Shown: positions 24,955 to 33,725 of the stretch, one piece after another
Layout of the letters: the number at the start of each line of letters is the position of its first letter
Numbering within the stretch: the first letter of the stretch is position 1
Source: Martinezella rhizogenes
GTDB taxonomy: Bacteria; Pseudomonadota; Alphaproteobacteria; Rhizobiales; Rhizobiaceae
Length of the DNA stretch: 64,000 nt
Direction of reading: 5' to 3'
Assembly: GCA_013322215.1 (NCBI GenBank)
Contig: JAAMEZ010000036.1
Location: 372,001-436,000, forward strand
Position numbers and translations under genes: made by a program
The notes under the pieces: generated by a model
What the model saw: the letters and a program-made list of their open reading frames with translations, nothing else
The model's database searches: none
Told to the model about the DNA's origin: nothing

Positions 24955-25988
24955 TTTTCTCCTCCCAGTTTCGTGTTACCCGCCTCCTCAAGCGGGCTCC
25001 GCGGCGTCGAACCGCGGATCTCGACGACGCAGCGCAAGCGCCGTGTAACCGGTTTTCCGGCAGAGCCGGTCATGCGCCGCAGCAGCAGCGCCCAGGCCTG
25101 TTCGGCCATTTCCTCGACGGGCTGACGCACGGCTGTAATGCCGGGAGCGACCAGCCGCATCCATTCCATCTCGTCGAAGCTCGCAAAAGCGAGGTCGCCG
25201 GGCACGGATAGCCCGATCTCCGCCATGGTGCGGTAGGTCAGAAGCGTCGTGCCATGGTCGAGCGAAAACAGCGCGCCTGGCAATGGGCGGCGGCGCAGCC
25301 GCTCCTCGAGGCGCTGCGCGCCATTGGCATCGTCGATGCCGATTTCCAGCATCTCGACATGCATGCGGCCGGCCGCAGCTTGCACGCCTTCCCAGCGTTC
25401 GCGAACATTGGTAATCGACAGGCTGCTGCCAAGAACCAGGCAATCACCATAACCCTGCCTGTCGAGATGGGCGGCGATTGCGCCGGCGGCCGGACCATTG
25501 TCAACGGCGATCAGATCGAAGCCGACCGCATCCGGTATGCGGTCGGCCAGCACGACCGGTGCGAAGAAGCCATTCGGCAAGCGTTCGGCAAAGGCGCCGT
25601 CGCAGGGAATGACGATCAGACCAGCGGGACGCCAGGAGCGAATCTTGCGCAACCGGTCGGCCTCTTCCTCAGCATTATTACGCGCGGACACGACCACCAG
25701 ATCGTAATCGTCGAGACGCGCCAGATGCTCCAGCGTGGAAACAAAGGAGGCGAACATCGGATTGGTGAGATCCGGCACGACGACGCCAGCAAGCTGCGCC
25801 TTGCGCGAACGCAGCCGCGACGCGCCGAGATCGACGACATAGCCAAGCTCTCGTACCGCGTCGTTCACACGCCTGGCGAAATCCGGAGAGACCGTAGGCT
25901 TGCCATTCAGGACATTCGAGACGGTTGCCACTGAAACCCCAGCCCTGTCGGCCACCATCTTGATGGAAGGGGTTCGCGATTTCGACAT
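24918..25988 (-). CDS. LacI-family transcriptional regulator of the sugar operon
   Basis: The 356-residue protein has a LacI helix-turn-helix (IKMVADRAGVSVATVSNVLN, residues about 9-28), a hinge helix (DLGASRLRSRKAQLAG) and a periplasmic-binding-like effector domain with VALADR-like and SFDEMEWMRL segments. It is first gene of the minus-strand operon and divergent from the isomerase. The 176-base gap carries two ATAAAACG(A/T)TTCA sites that it probably binds. Its 3' end overlaps the binding-protein gene by 37 bases, so regulator and binder are cotranslated. The effector is presumably the imported sugar or its phosphate. Confidence 0.92.
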   Translation of the reverse strand: MSKSRTPSIKMVADRAGVSVATVSNVLNGKPTVSPDFARRVNDAVRELGYVVDLGASRLRSRKAQLAGVVVPDLTNPMFASFVSTLEHLARLDDYDLVVVSARNNAEEEADRLRKIRSWRPAGLIVIPCDGAFAERLPNGFFAPVVLADRIPDAVGFDLIAVDNGPAAGAIAAHLDRQGYGDCLVLGSSLSITNVRERWEGVQAAAGRMHVEMLEIGIDDANGAQRLEERLRRRPLPGALFSLDHGTTLLTYRTMAEIGLSVPGDLAFASFDEMEWMRLVAPGITAVRQPVEEMAEQAWALLLRRMTGSAGKPVTRRLRCVVEIRGSTPRSPLEEAGNTKLGGEKWKLQDEPYSPE

Positions 25989-26035
25989 TCTACCCTCCCT
26001 TCAACAATCTTAGATTGATACTACGAAAATTCTGG

Positions 26036-26110
26036 TGAAACGTTTTATTGTAAGCTATACCAGCATATATGCGGTGTCAATGTGACCGTTTTAAAGTATA
26101 AAACGATTCA
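26036..26110. promoter_or_regulatory. Pair of inverted LacI-type operators in divergent promoter region
   Basis: TGAAACGTTTTAT (26036-26048) and ATAAAACGATTCA (26098-26110) are inverted copies differing at one base, with starts 62 bases apart. A weaker CCGTTTTAAAG lies at 26086-26096. The central CG and spacing suit looping by the adjacent LacI protein over both divergent promoters. This is seen directly; binding is inferred. Confidence 0.65.
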
Positions 26111-26164
26111 TATCTTTCGCATTGCAGCAAATGTTTTTGCATCCACGAAACCGGGAGGACGATC

Positions 26165-27061
26165 ATGAACAAGCTGGGAGTTCACGCGCTGGTATGGGAG
26201 GCCGGCTGGAGTCGCGACGAATGCGCCCGCGCAATCGCAAACAGCGCCGAGGTTGGCTATGATTTCATCGAGGCACCGGCGCTCGACCCCAGCCTGATCG
26301 ATCCTGAATTCACGCGTCGGCAGCTGGAAAAGAACGGCATCGGCATCAACTTCTCGCTCGGCCTCGATTTTGAAACCGATATCTCAAGCGGCGACAAGGA
26401 GAAGGGCCGCCGCGGCAAAGAAAAGCTGGAACAGGCGATCGCCGTCTGCCGCGATTGCGGCGGCGAATATATCGGCGGCATCCTGCATTCGGCTTTCGGT
26501 AAATATACCGAGCCGACGACGGCAGCAGGCGTTGCGCAATCGGTCGACATTCTGCGCCAGGTGGCCGAAACGGCGGCGAAGAGCAACATCACGCTCGTCC
26601 TGGAAGTGGTCAACCGCTATGAATCCAACGTGCTGAACACGGCAGCCCAGGCCGTGGAAATGTGCAAGCGCATCGGCATGCCGAATGTGAAGGTGCATCT
26701 CGACGTCTATCACATGAACATCGAGGAATCCGATATTCAGGCCGCCATTCTCGAAACCGGCGACTACCTTGGATATTTCCATACCGGCGATTCTCATCGC
26801 GGCTATATGGGCTCGGGCACGATCGATCTCACCGGCGTCTTCAGGGCTCTCGTTCGCTCGGGCTACACGGGACCGATCACCTTCGAATCCTTCTCCTCGC
26901 GCGTCGTCGGTCAGCCGCTGGAAGGCATTCTCGGCATCTGGCGCAACCTCTGGGACGACGGACGCGACCTTGCCGAACATGCGCTGATGTATACGAAAGC
27001 GCAGCTCAAGGCCGCTCAGGAAGCCCAGCGTCAGAGCCAGCAGCGCAGCCTCCTGCCCTGA
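26165..27061 (+). CDS. Sugar isomerase/epimerase, D-tagatose 3-epimerase-like TIM barrel
   Basis: The 298-residue protein is a xylose-isomerase-like barrel. Residues matching the tagatose/psicose-3-epimerase active site are visible: Glu in LVLEVVNRYESN (near 144), Asp in VHLDVYHMN (near 177), His in YFHTGDSHRG (near 203, with the Arg after it) and Glu in PITFESFS (near 238). These bind Mn or Mg and move protons at C3/C4 or C2. GGGAGGACGATC precedes the ATG. It is transcribed alone, divergent from the LacI-led import, kinase and aldolase operon. It probably converts the imported sugar into the ketose used by the kinase. Confidence 0.88.
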   Translation: MNKLGVHALVWEAGWSRDECARAIANSAEVGYDFIEAPALDPSLIDPEFTRRQLEKNGIGINFSLGLDFETDISSGDKEKGRRGKEKLEQAIAVCRDCGGEYIGGILHSAFGKYTEPTTAAGVAQSVDILRQVAETAAKSNITLVLEVVNRYESNVLNTAAQAVEMCKRIGMPNVKVHLDVYHMNIEESDIQAAILETGDYLGYFHTGDSHRGYMGSGTIDLTGVFRALVRSGYTGPITFESFSSRVVGQPLEGILGIWRNLWDDGRDLAEHALMYTKAQLKAAQEAQRQSQQRSLLP

Positions 27062-27102
27062 CTGGCGGGCGTTCCCTATGCAACATTCCAGTATGCCGAA
27101 GC

Positions 27103-27129
27103 ACCGGCTCCCTTAATAAGGGAGCCGGT
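27103..27129. terminator. Bidirectional terminator-like hairpin
   Basis: ACCGGCTCCCTT-AAT-AAGGGAGCCGGT is a perfect 12-bp stem with a 3-base loop. It is centred in the 71-base gap between the convergent isomerase and L,D-transpeptidase genes, so it can serve both. Confidence 0.75.
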
Positions 27130-27132
27130 CGC

Positions 27133-27900
27133 TCAGGCGGACACCGCTTTGCTTTGAAGCGGCGACTGATGAACCACGATCCGCGCGTGATAGGGGATGC
27201 GTTCATAAAGGTCGATGACATCCTGGTTGACCAGTCGAACGCAGCCAGACGACGCTGCCTTGCCGATCGAGCGCCATTCCGGCGAGCCGTGAAGACGGTA
27301 GAGCGTGTCCTTGCCATTCTGGAAAATATAGAGTGCGCGGGCACCCAGCGGGTTCTTGATACCCGGGTCCATACCGCCATTGGCAACTGAATATTTCGCA
27401 AGTTCGGGCTTGCGGGCGATCATGTCGCCCGGCGGCTTCCAGCGCGGCCAATGCTGGCGCCAATGGATGATCCCTTCACCCTGCCATGCAAAACCGTCGC
27501 GGCCAATGCCGACGCCATAGCGCATCGCCGTGCCGCCGCGCTCCACGACATAGAGAAATCTCGATGCCGTATCCACGACGACTGTGCCGGGCGCCTCGCC
27601 GGTCGGATCGGGGACGCGCTGCCGATAAAATTTGGGGTCCAGCTTGCGATAGGGAACGGCCGGAATGACATGGCCGCCATCAACCACGGAGGCATAGCGT
27701 ACTTCGAGTTCGGGATCAGGCGCAATGACGCTCTGAGGCTCCGACGCAACGGGAACGACGGGCGGCACGCGAACCGGAGCTGCAATGGGAGTTGGAACCG
27801 GGGCCGTGGTGGCACAGCCCGCAAGCGCTGCGGTCGCGGAGATCGACCCGAGCATGAAAGCCCGCCGGGAGAGAGTCTTTTCATTCTTGGTTGAGCGCAT
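27133..27900 (-). CDS. L,D-transpeptidase (YkuD domain), predicted lipoprotein
   Basis: The 255-residue protein has a signal with LSRRAFMLGS and a lipobox-like ALAGC near residue 28, suggesting Tat-type export and lipid anchoring. A proline-rich linker follows, then a YkuD catalytic domain from about residue 105 (GTVVVDTASRFLYVVE) to the active-site block RLHGSPEW...ASSGCVRL with catalytic Cys near 228 and His near 209. Such enzymes make 3-3 crosslinks in peptidoglycan or attach proteins to it. The start at 27900 was preferred to a GTG at 27936. Rhizobia carry many paralogues; no operon partner is visible. Confidence 0.88.
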   Translation of the reverse strand: MRSTKNEKTLSRRAFMLGSISATAALAGCATTAPVPTPIAAPVRVPPVVPVASEPQSVIAPDPELEVRYASVVDGGHVIPAVPYRKLDPKFYRQRVPDPTGEAPGTVVVDTASRFLYVVERGGTAMRYGVGIGRDGFAWQGEGIIHWRQHWPRWKPPGDMIARKPELAKYSVANGGMDPGIKNPLGARALYIFQNGKDTLYRLHGSPEWRSIGKAASSGCVRLVNQDVIDLYERIPYHARIVVHQSPLQSKAVSA

Positions 27901-28267
27901 TCCGATCCTAACAAACCTCGCAAATTGATATCGCACCTTCGACCGATGAGGCCAAAAGAGGCGACATGTCTAATCATTAAGTGGTGATGACCTCATAGCC
28001 ATTCGGGACCTATGATGACAAGTTCACCAATACCATGACCATACAAACTCAATCGACGAGTGTGGGCCAGAAGCCACAGGGATCTTGCATTTCCACGGGG
28101 CACATCAAACGCTTACAGCCACACCGAGGCTCGAACGCTCTGGCTGCATGAGTGGCGTCCGCTCGCCGCAGCGCTGCAATATGTACTAGCCAGCTACCGA
28201 AGGAGTGGCCGGGCAGACATTGCGCCCCATATCCAGCCACGCCGTCATGCCAGGCGGCAAGCGGTTT
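27901..28267. other. Intergenic region, no gene recognised
   Basis: This stretch lies between the transpeptidase start and the CFA synthase stop. Open frames on both strands (for example 28049-28240 minus and the 5' part of 28060-28596 plus) lack ribosome-binding sites and family resemblance. It must hold the transpeptidase promoter. Confidence 0.5.
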
Positions 28268-29608
28268 CTATAGGTTCCGCGAGGACTCTGCTCCAGATTG
28301 ATTTTGCTGACGGGATTTGCGCTCGTCATGCAAGGTCAGATCTCGCCTTGCCCGCGCGCTCGCGGCTTCGATTGGCCCCGCCCGCCCCTGCTCGGCAATC
28401 ACGGCCCGCGCCCGCTCGATATCGACCATATAGTCGCGTGCCAACGGTAGGGCGGAAACGTTCTTCGTCAGCTGCAATTGCCAGTTCATATGACCCATGC
28501 GACGGAAGGCAAGTTCGGACCCGACGAGGTAGAATTCAAACATCCGACAGAACCGCTCGTCATAGAGCTTGGCGAGGGTGCTTCTGTTCTTCGTGAAGCG
28601 CTCCCGCCATTGCTCAAGCGTCTTTGCATAGTGCAGCCGCAGGATTTCGATGTCGGTCGTCCAGAGACCGGATTTCTCAACCACGGACAGGACTTCAGAG
28701 ACCGCCGGCGAATAGCCGCCGGGGAAGATATATTTCGCAATCCACGGATTCGTGCTGCCGGGACCATCGGTCCGGCCGATTGCATGGATCAGCGCGACGC
28801 CATCTTCCTTGAGCACGGAGCGGATCTTGTCGAAGAAGGTCCTGTAATGGTTGATACCCACATGCTCGAACATGCCGACCGAAACGACGCGGTCGACCGG
28901 ACGCGTCCAGGAGCGATAATCCAGCAGCTCGAACGTGACCATATGCTCCAGCCCGGCGTCCTTCGCGCGAGCTCTCGCAGCCAGCAATTGCTCTTCCGAA
29001 AGGGTGAGACCGGTCACCCTCGCTCCGAACTCTCGGGCCAGATATAGCGCCATGCCGCCCCATCCGCAGCCGATATCCAGAACCTCGAGACCCGGACGAT
29101 CAAGCATCAGCTTCGATGCGATATGCCGCTTCTTCTTGAGCTGCGCTTCCTCCAGCGTCTCATCGCCGACAGGGAAATAGGCACAGGAATATTGCCTGTC
29201 GTCATCCAGCATCAGCGAATAGAGCCGCGCGTCGAGATCGTAATGATGCGCGACATTGCGCTTCGAACGGCCTGCGAAATTCAATTGATCGAGATTTCGG
29301 CGCAGCCAGCGCACCTTTTCCATCAGCTTTTCGAAAGGATGGCTTCCGCCTTCCATCAGGTTGAGGGCGAGCAAATCAACCATCTCGAAGAGATCGCCGG
29401 ATGCCGGCTCGACTTCGCCATCCATATAGCCCTCACCCAGCGCCAGGGCCGGATTGAGGAGCAGACGGCGTTTTGCACGGGCGGTATTGATTTTCATCGT
29501 TGCGCGCGGTTCCGACCCCGTACCGAAACTGCGCGTGGAACCGTCCGGAAAAATGACCGTAAGCGTTCCGATTTTGATCAAGCGAGAAAGGGCTGCTTCT
29601 AGGAACAT
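28268..29608 (-). CDS. cfa: Cyclopropane-fatty-acyl-phospholipid synthase
   Basis: The 446-residue protein has a CFA/Mycolic acid synthase N-terminal lipid-binding region, then NVAHHYDLDARLYSLMLD near residue 118, the S-adenosylmethionine motif VLDIGCGWGGMALYLA near 176, and GMFEHVGINHYRTFF near 248. FPGGYSP and the tail complete the fold. It transfers a methylene from SAM to cis double bonds of membrane phospholipids. The bicarbonate-site residues (Cys in YSCAYF, Glu in EHVG, Tyr) are present. It is somewhat longer than E. coli Cfa because of a charged C-terminal tail. The gene stands alone with non-coding flanks. Confidence 0.93.
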   Translation of the reverse strand: MFLEAALSRLIKIGTLTVIFPDGSTRSFGTGSEPRATMKINTARAKRRLLLNPALALGEGYMDGEVEPASGDLFEMVDLLALNLMEGGSHPFEKLMEKVRWLRRNLDQLNFAGRSKRNVAHHYDLDARLYSLMLDDDRQYSCAYFPVGDETLEEAQLKKKRHIASKLMLDRPGLEVLDIGCGWGGMALYLAREFGARVTGLTLSEEQLLAARARAKDAGLEHMVTFELLDYRSWTRPVDRVVSVGMFEHVGINHYRTFFDKIRSVLKEDGVALIHAIGRTDGPGSTNPWIAKYIFPGGYSPAVSEVLSVVEKSGLWTTDIEILRLHYAKTLEQWRERFTKNRSTLAKLYDERFCRMFEFYLVGSELAFRRMGHMNWQLQLTKNVSALPLARDYMVDIERARAVIAEQGRAGPIEAASARARRDLTLHDERKSRQQNQSGAESSRNL

Positions 29609-29945
29609 GACAACTACCTGCTTATCGTTTCCTTACGGAAATATCCGTGACCCGAGGGCGGCGAAGAATCCCGTACCGGTATTGGTATCGAAAGCGTACT
29701 ACTTAATCTGGTAAAATATCCAGATCATTTGCGACATCAAGGTTGAGTAAACTCAATCGCGATTGCGCAGATGCGCGACCCGTCTGCAGGATCACTGCTG
29801 AAGCTTTATATAGTCGGTCGGCTCCGGGAATGTGAGACATCCGCAGGCGGCAAAGAGTGCGCCCCCGCCAAATGCGGGCCGGAGAGCACCCGCTCTGCCG
29901 GGCAGCTACGCGTGCAACGAATGCATCTCCCCGGACGCGATGGGC
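29609..29945. other. Intergenic region upstream of cfa, no gene recognised
   Basis: About 337 bases between cfa and the SDR gene stop. The half next to cfa is AT-richer and probably carries the cfa promoter. No open frame here has support. Confidence 0.5.
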
Positions 29946-30719
29946 TTACCAGCAGGTAAAGCCGCCATCCACGTTGACGACCGCGCCCGTCATCAGGCTC
30001 GCGGCGCCCGATGCAAGGAAGAGAACGGCGCCGGCGACCTCCTCCGGCGTCCCCATCCTCCCCATCGGCGTATCGGCAAGCCAGGCCGGAATGCGTTCGC
30101 GATTGGCCTCGACCGCCATCACCATCGGCGTCTCGATATAGGTCGGGGCGACGGCATTCACCCGGACGCCGTGCGGAGCCCATTCGGCTGCCATCGACCG
30201 CGTGAGATGATGGACCGCGGCCTTCGAAACATTGTATGGCGTCTGCGGCTGCGGCCGGTTGCAGATGATCCCGGACATCGAGCCGAGATTGACGATAGCG
30301 CCGCGCCTTGCCGCAACCATGTGGCGGCCGAAGGCGCGCGAGCACCAGAACACGCCGTTGACGTTGACATCCATCATGCGAAGCCAATCGGTGTCGGTGA
30401 CGTCCTGCGAAGGAATACCGCTCTGGCCGATCCCGGCATTGTTCACCAGGATCGTCGCGGCGCGGCCGCCATCGGCAAGTTCCGTCGCGATCGCCTCCAT
30501 GCGCGCGGAGTCCGTGACATCACCGATCCGCAGATCGATGTCGTAACCCTTATCCCTCAAAGCCAGAGCCTCCCGCGCGTCGGCCTCGCCACGCTCGATG
30601 ACGACGACTGCAGCACCCGCTTCAGCCAATGCCTCTACGCAGCAAAGGCCGATGGCGCGGCCGCCGCCCGTAACCACTGCGCGCTCGCCAACGAGCTGAA
30701 ATTTCTTCTGATAGCCCAT
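29946..30719 (-). CDS. SDR-family oxidoreductase (classical, polyol/sugar dehydrogenase-like)
   Basis: The 257-residue protein has the classical short-chain dehydrogenase pattern: cofactor motif VTGGGRAIG near residue 16, LVNNAGIG near 90, catalytic Ser in LGSMSG near 143, YNVSK (Tyr, Lys) near 162 and the C-terminal VNVDGGFTCW. The NNAG and YxxxK motifs are complete. It sits 11 bases after a second SDR and downstream of a PfkB kinase in one orientation, so it probably oxidises a sugar alcohol. The substrate cannot be told; D-arabinitol or ribitol-type members look similar. Confidence 0.85.
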   Translation of the reverse strand: MGYQKKFQLVGERAVVTGGGRAIGLCCVEALAEAGAAVVVIERGEADAREALALRDKGYDIDLRIGDVTDSARMEAIATELADGGRAATILVNNAGIGQSGIPSQDVTDTDWLRMMDVNVNGVFWCSRAFGRHMVAARRGAIVNLGSMSGIICNRPQPQTPYNVSKAAVHHLTRSMAAEWAPHGVRVNAVAPTYIETPMVMAVEANRERIPAWLADTPMGRMGTPEEVAGAVLFLASGAASLMTGAVVNVDGGFTCW

Positions 30720-30730
30720 GGCTTTGCTCC

Positions 30731-31456
30731 TCAGATATCGAAGGCGCTTGGCAAAACCACGACGTCACGGATGGTCACGTTGCGCGGGCGCGTCAGCATG
30801 AACATGATGGCATCAGCCACTTCCTTGGGTTCGATCAAGGCGCCGGCTTCCTTGGCCTTGCGCAGGTTTTCTTCGGGCCAGTCGGCAAGCAAGGCGCTGA
30901 TGACCGGACCCGGTGAAACAGAGCCGACGCGAACACCACTCTTCAGAAGCTGGCGCCGCATGGTCTGAACGAAGCAGGTCATTGCCCATTTCGAGGGCGA
31001 ATAGACGGGCTCCCAAGGGATTGCGGAATGCCCCGCGACCGAGCTCGTGACGACGATGTCACCCGTCCCGCGCTCGATCATGTGCGGCGCGACGGTTCGA
31101 ACATTCTTGATGACGACATTGACGTTGAGGTTGAGCATCCGGTCTATGGCGTCGAGATTGGCCTCCACCAAGTCGCCGCCGATATAGGTGCCGGCATTTG
31201 CATGAAGGATATCGAGGTGATCGACCTTGGCGAGGATGCCATCCAACAGCAAGGCGCATTGCTCTGGATCGAGCAGATCGACCGCAAGCGGGATGGCCCG
31301 GTCGCCCAGGCGCTCGCACACCGATGCCAACGCTCTCTCATCCCGATCGACGAGAATGACCTTCGCCCCAGCTGCAATCATGGCTTCCGTCGAGGCCAGC
31401 CCGATCCCCGATGCCGCGCCGGTCACCGCGGCGATCTTCCCCTTCAATTCATCCAT
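30731..31456 (-). CDS. SDR-family oxidoreductase (ribitol 2-dehydrogenase-like)
   Basis: The 241-residue protein has VTGAASGIG near residue 11, LHANAGTY near 85 (NAG variant), catalytic Ser in VTSSVAG near 138, and YSPSK (Tyr/Lys) near 151. The C-terminus lacks the usual DGG, reading TIRDVVVLPSAFDI, a tail like those of ribitol/NADP-type dehydrogenases. GGAGGAGAAGAGG lies upstream of the start. It probably acts with the neighbouring SDR and PfkB kinase on a pentitol. The specific substrate is inference. Confidence 0.85.
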   Translation of the reverse strand: MDELKGKIAAVTGAASGIGLASTEAMIAAGAKVILVDRDERALASVCERLGDRAIPLAVDLLDPEQCALLLDGILAKVDHLDILHANAGTYIGGDLVEANLDAIDRMLNLNVNVVIKNVRTVAPHMIERGTGDIVVTSSVAGHSAIPWEPVYSPSKWAMTCFVQTMRRQLLKSGVRVGSVSPGPVISALLADWPEENLRKAKEAGALIEPKEVADAIMFMLTRPRNVTIRDVVVLPSAFDI

Positions 31457-31578
31457 CCTCTTCTCCTCCTTGTGTTAAAACAGTTTTGATTTGCCGGCAC
31501 TGCAGATCACACCGATGCGACACGTATCGAACAGCCTTCCGCCATGGGCCATCGCCGGTGCGGCCAGATGAATCTGCA

Positions 31579-32556
31579 TCAGGAACGTCTTTCCGTGGCT
31601 GCAATGAACGCGTCGAGTTGTTCTCTGGTGCCGGCGCCCTCCATCGGGCCGACAACGGTGACATTGCGCGCGCCGGCCGCGGCCGCATAGGTCAGGGCGT
31701 CTGTCGCCGACATGCCCAAACGGCGGCAGGCGAGATAGGCGCCGCCGAAGCAATCGCCGGCGCCGGTCGGATCGATTTCCCTGACGATGAAGGCCGGCGC
31801 ATCGATGCGCTCGCCTTCCCTGCTGTAATAAGTCGCGCCATCGGCTCCGCGCTTCAGCACGATTTCCTTGACCCCGATTTCGAACAGGCGGCCGATCGCA
31901 TTGGTTTCACCCTCGACGCTGGCCGCACGCTCGAGCTCCTCCCCCGAGGGCAGCAGCAGATCGGCCTTAGCCACAAGCTGGGCAAACCGCCGTTCGGTGG
32001 CCTCGTCAAGCTTGAGCTCCTTGCGAATATTCGGATCGACGGAAAGCGTGCCGCCGCGGGCCTTGACGATATCGACTGCCTTGTCGATCACCTCACATGC
32101 GCTCGGAACCGATAGCGCAGAGCCCATCACATGCAGGTGCCCGGCCCGGCCGATGAGATTGCTGACACCTTCGCTCCAGCCAAAGCGGGCGGCCGCAGAC
32201 GTCGCGATATTATAAACGAAGTCACGGGAGCCGTCCTTGCGGTAACGAACGAAGGCGCTGCCCGTCGGATAGTCGGGATCGACGGATATCGCCGAGATAT
32301 CGACGCCGTCATCCTTGAGCCTTTCGAGATTCACACGGCCGAAATCGTCCGAACCGACGGCGCCGATCATCGCCGCGCTGCCGCCAAGCCGCCCGCACTG
32401 GGAAATGAAGATCGCCGGCGCACCGCTGGCAAAGGGGCCGACGAGCGGCTGCGCCTCCATGAAACCATTGCCGACCGTCGTGGCGACGATTTCCACGAGG
32501 ATTTCGCCGACGCAAACCGTCGGGCCAAGCTGGTCGGGTGCCAGTACTGAGCTCAT
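31579..32556 (-). CDS. PfkB-family sugar kinase
   Basis: The 325-residue kinase has the two PfkB signatures: GGSAAMIGAVGSDDFG near residue 58 and the C-terminal DPTGAGDCFGGAYLA near 266, with catalytic Asp in the latter. It phosphorylates a sugar or sugar acid with ATP, as fructokinase, ribokinase or KDG kinase do. The ATG at 32556 has AGGATTGC upstream; an in-frame start 11 codons earlier is less likely. It is transcribed toward the two SDR genes (120-base gap) and divergent from an L-xylulose-reductase-like gene, so a ketose made from a polyol is a plausible substrate. Confidence 0.87.
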   Translation of the reverse strand: MSSVLAPDQLGPTVCVGEILVEIVATTVGNGFMEAQPLVGPFASGAPAIFISQCGRLGGSAAMIGAVGSDDFGRVNLERLKDDGVDISAISVDPDYPTGSAFVRYRKDGSRDFVYNIATSAAARFGWSEGVSNLIGRAGHLHVMGSALSVPSACEVIDKAVDIVKARGGTLSVDPNIRKELKLDEATERRFAQLVAKADLLLPSGEELERAASVEGETNAIGRLFEIGVKEIVLKRGADGATYYSREGERIDAPAFIVREIDPTGAGDCFGGAYLACRRLGMSATDALTYAAAAGARNVTVVGPMEGAGTREQLDAFIAATERRS

Positions 32557-32606
32557 TGCAATCCTGCTTTCGATACCTGTTGTTCTCAACCCGCGGCAGC
32601 GTGTCG

Positions 32607-32897
32607 TTACACTCCATCCTCATCGCAAGGCTGATTGTTTTCCAGCAAAAAGAAGCGCTGGTGGAACATATATGCCGGCTTAAACCTCCGACCAGGCTCC
32701 CCCTTCCTTTCACGCGTGATTTCAGCATTCGTAATGAATTCAAGCATGATTCCAGCGGCTTCCGAGCGCGACCCTTCGACGCGGCGATTATGGATCGCCA
32801 GCACGGACATCGCGAAATCCAGCAAATTGCGCTGCTTGCGGATGCCTTCATCCATAAGGAAATTCGGTTCACTTCGGATAGAACGTTGCATTTTCAT
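32607..32897 (-). CDS. Possible small hypothetical protein (96 aa)
   Basis: A frame starting MKMQRSIRSEPNF has AGGGG six bases before its ATG at 32897, a good ribosome-binding site, and ends 50 bases before the PfkB gene in the same direction. The sequence is basic and mostly helical with no family I recognise. It occupies the divergent region between the kinase and the L-xylulose-reductase-like gene, so it could also be a decayed regulator or chance. No start-to-stop coding signal beyond the ribosome-binding site supports it. Confidence 0.3.
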   Translation of the reverse strand: MKMQRSIRSEPNFLMDEGIRKQRNLLDFAMSVLAIHNRRVEGSRSEAAGIMLEFITNAEITRERKGEPGRRFKPAYMFHQRFFLLENNQPCDEDGV

Positions 32898-32963
32898 GTT
32901 GACCCCTGCCGCATTCGCATTTTCGATCGGGGAACAGGCAGGAGATCGAAAAAGGAAGTTCCG

Positions 32964-33689
32964 ATGAGTTTCGAAGGCAAGAGAGTGATCGTCACCGGCG
33001 CAGGCAAGGGCATAGGCCGAGTGACCGCGGAGATGCTGATAAAGCGCGGTGCACATGTCGTGGCACTGACCAGAAGCGCAGCGGACGTCGCTTCCTTGCG
33101 TGATGAGCTGGGCTGCCAAGCCATTCAGGTCGATCTTGCCGACGCCGATAAAACCCGGGAGGCAGCAATCTCTGCGCTTCCGGCAGATTATCTTGTCAAC
33201 TGCGCAGGCACGACCGAGTTGCAGCCGTTCCTAGAGACCACCGTCGAAGCCTTCGATCACCTGCATGCGGTGAACACCCGCGCCCCGATGATCGTGGCCC
33301 AGGAATTCGCACGCTCATTGATCAACAGGGGCCTTCCCGGCGCAATCGTCAATGTCTCCTCCATTGCCGCCTTCATCGGCATACCGGATCATGCGTCCTA
33401 TTGCTCATCGAAGGGTGGCTTGGACGGCCTGACGCGGGTGATGGCCAGGGAACTGGCCCCCAAGGGCATTCGCGTCAACGGCGTGCATCCGACGGTGACG
33501 CTGACGCCGATGGCCGTCAAGGCATGGAGCGATCCCGAAAAGGCAGCTCCCATGCGCGATCGCATTCCGGTCGGCCGCTTTGTCGAACCGGCAGAGGTCG
33601 CAGAGGTGATCCTGTTCCTGCTTTCCGACGCGGCAGCCATGGTGAACGGCATCTCCATGCCGATCGATGGCGGTTATATGATCGCCTGA
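32964..33689 (+). CDS. L-xylulose reductase-like SDR (DCXR type)
   Basis: The 241-residue SDR starts at ATG 32964 with AAAGGAAGTTCCG upstream. It has VTGAGKGIGRVTAEML near residue 10, VNCAGTTELQPF near 78, VNVSSIAAF near 130, YCSSK near 147 and a C-terminal block HPTVTLTPMAVKAWSDPEKA that is very typical of dicarbonyl/L-xylulose reductases. These reduce L-xylulose and small dicarbonyls with NADPH, or run in the oxidative direction on xylitol. It is divergent from the PfkB and SDR cluster, which fits pentitol interconversion. A weak TTGACC lies about 70 bases upstream. Confidence 0.85.
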   Translation: MSFEGKRVIVTGAGKGIGRVTAEMLIKRGAHVVALTRSAADVASLRDELGCQAIQVDLADADKTREAAISALPADYLVNCAGTTELQPFLETTVEAFDHLHAVNTRAPMIVAQEFARSLINRGLPGAIVNVSSIAAFIGIPDHASYCSSKGGLDGLTRVMARELAPKGIRVNGVHPTVTLTPMAVKAWSDPEKAAPMRDRIPVGRFVEPAEVAEVILFLLSDAAAMVNGISMPIDGGYMIA

Positions 33690-33725
33690 GATCACGCCGT
33701 TGACGATGCTGGATGGCAGTAGCGC

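Noticed and set aside
18128..27061. AI-2 (Lsr) quorum-signal operon
   Set aside because: The binder and FGGY kinase resemble Lsr parts, but lsrF, lsrG and lsrR are absent, and a class II aldolase and LacI are present instead.
28060..28596. Plus-strand frame opposite the cfa 3' end
   Set aside because: Arginine-rich antisense shadow without ribosome-binding site.
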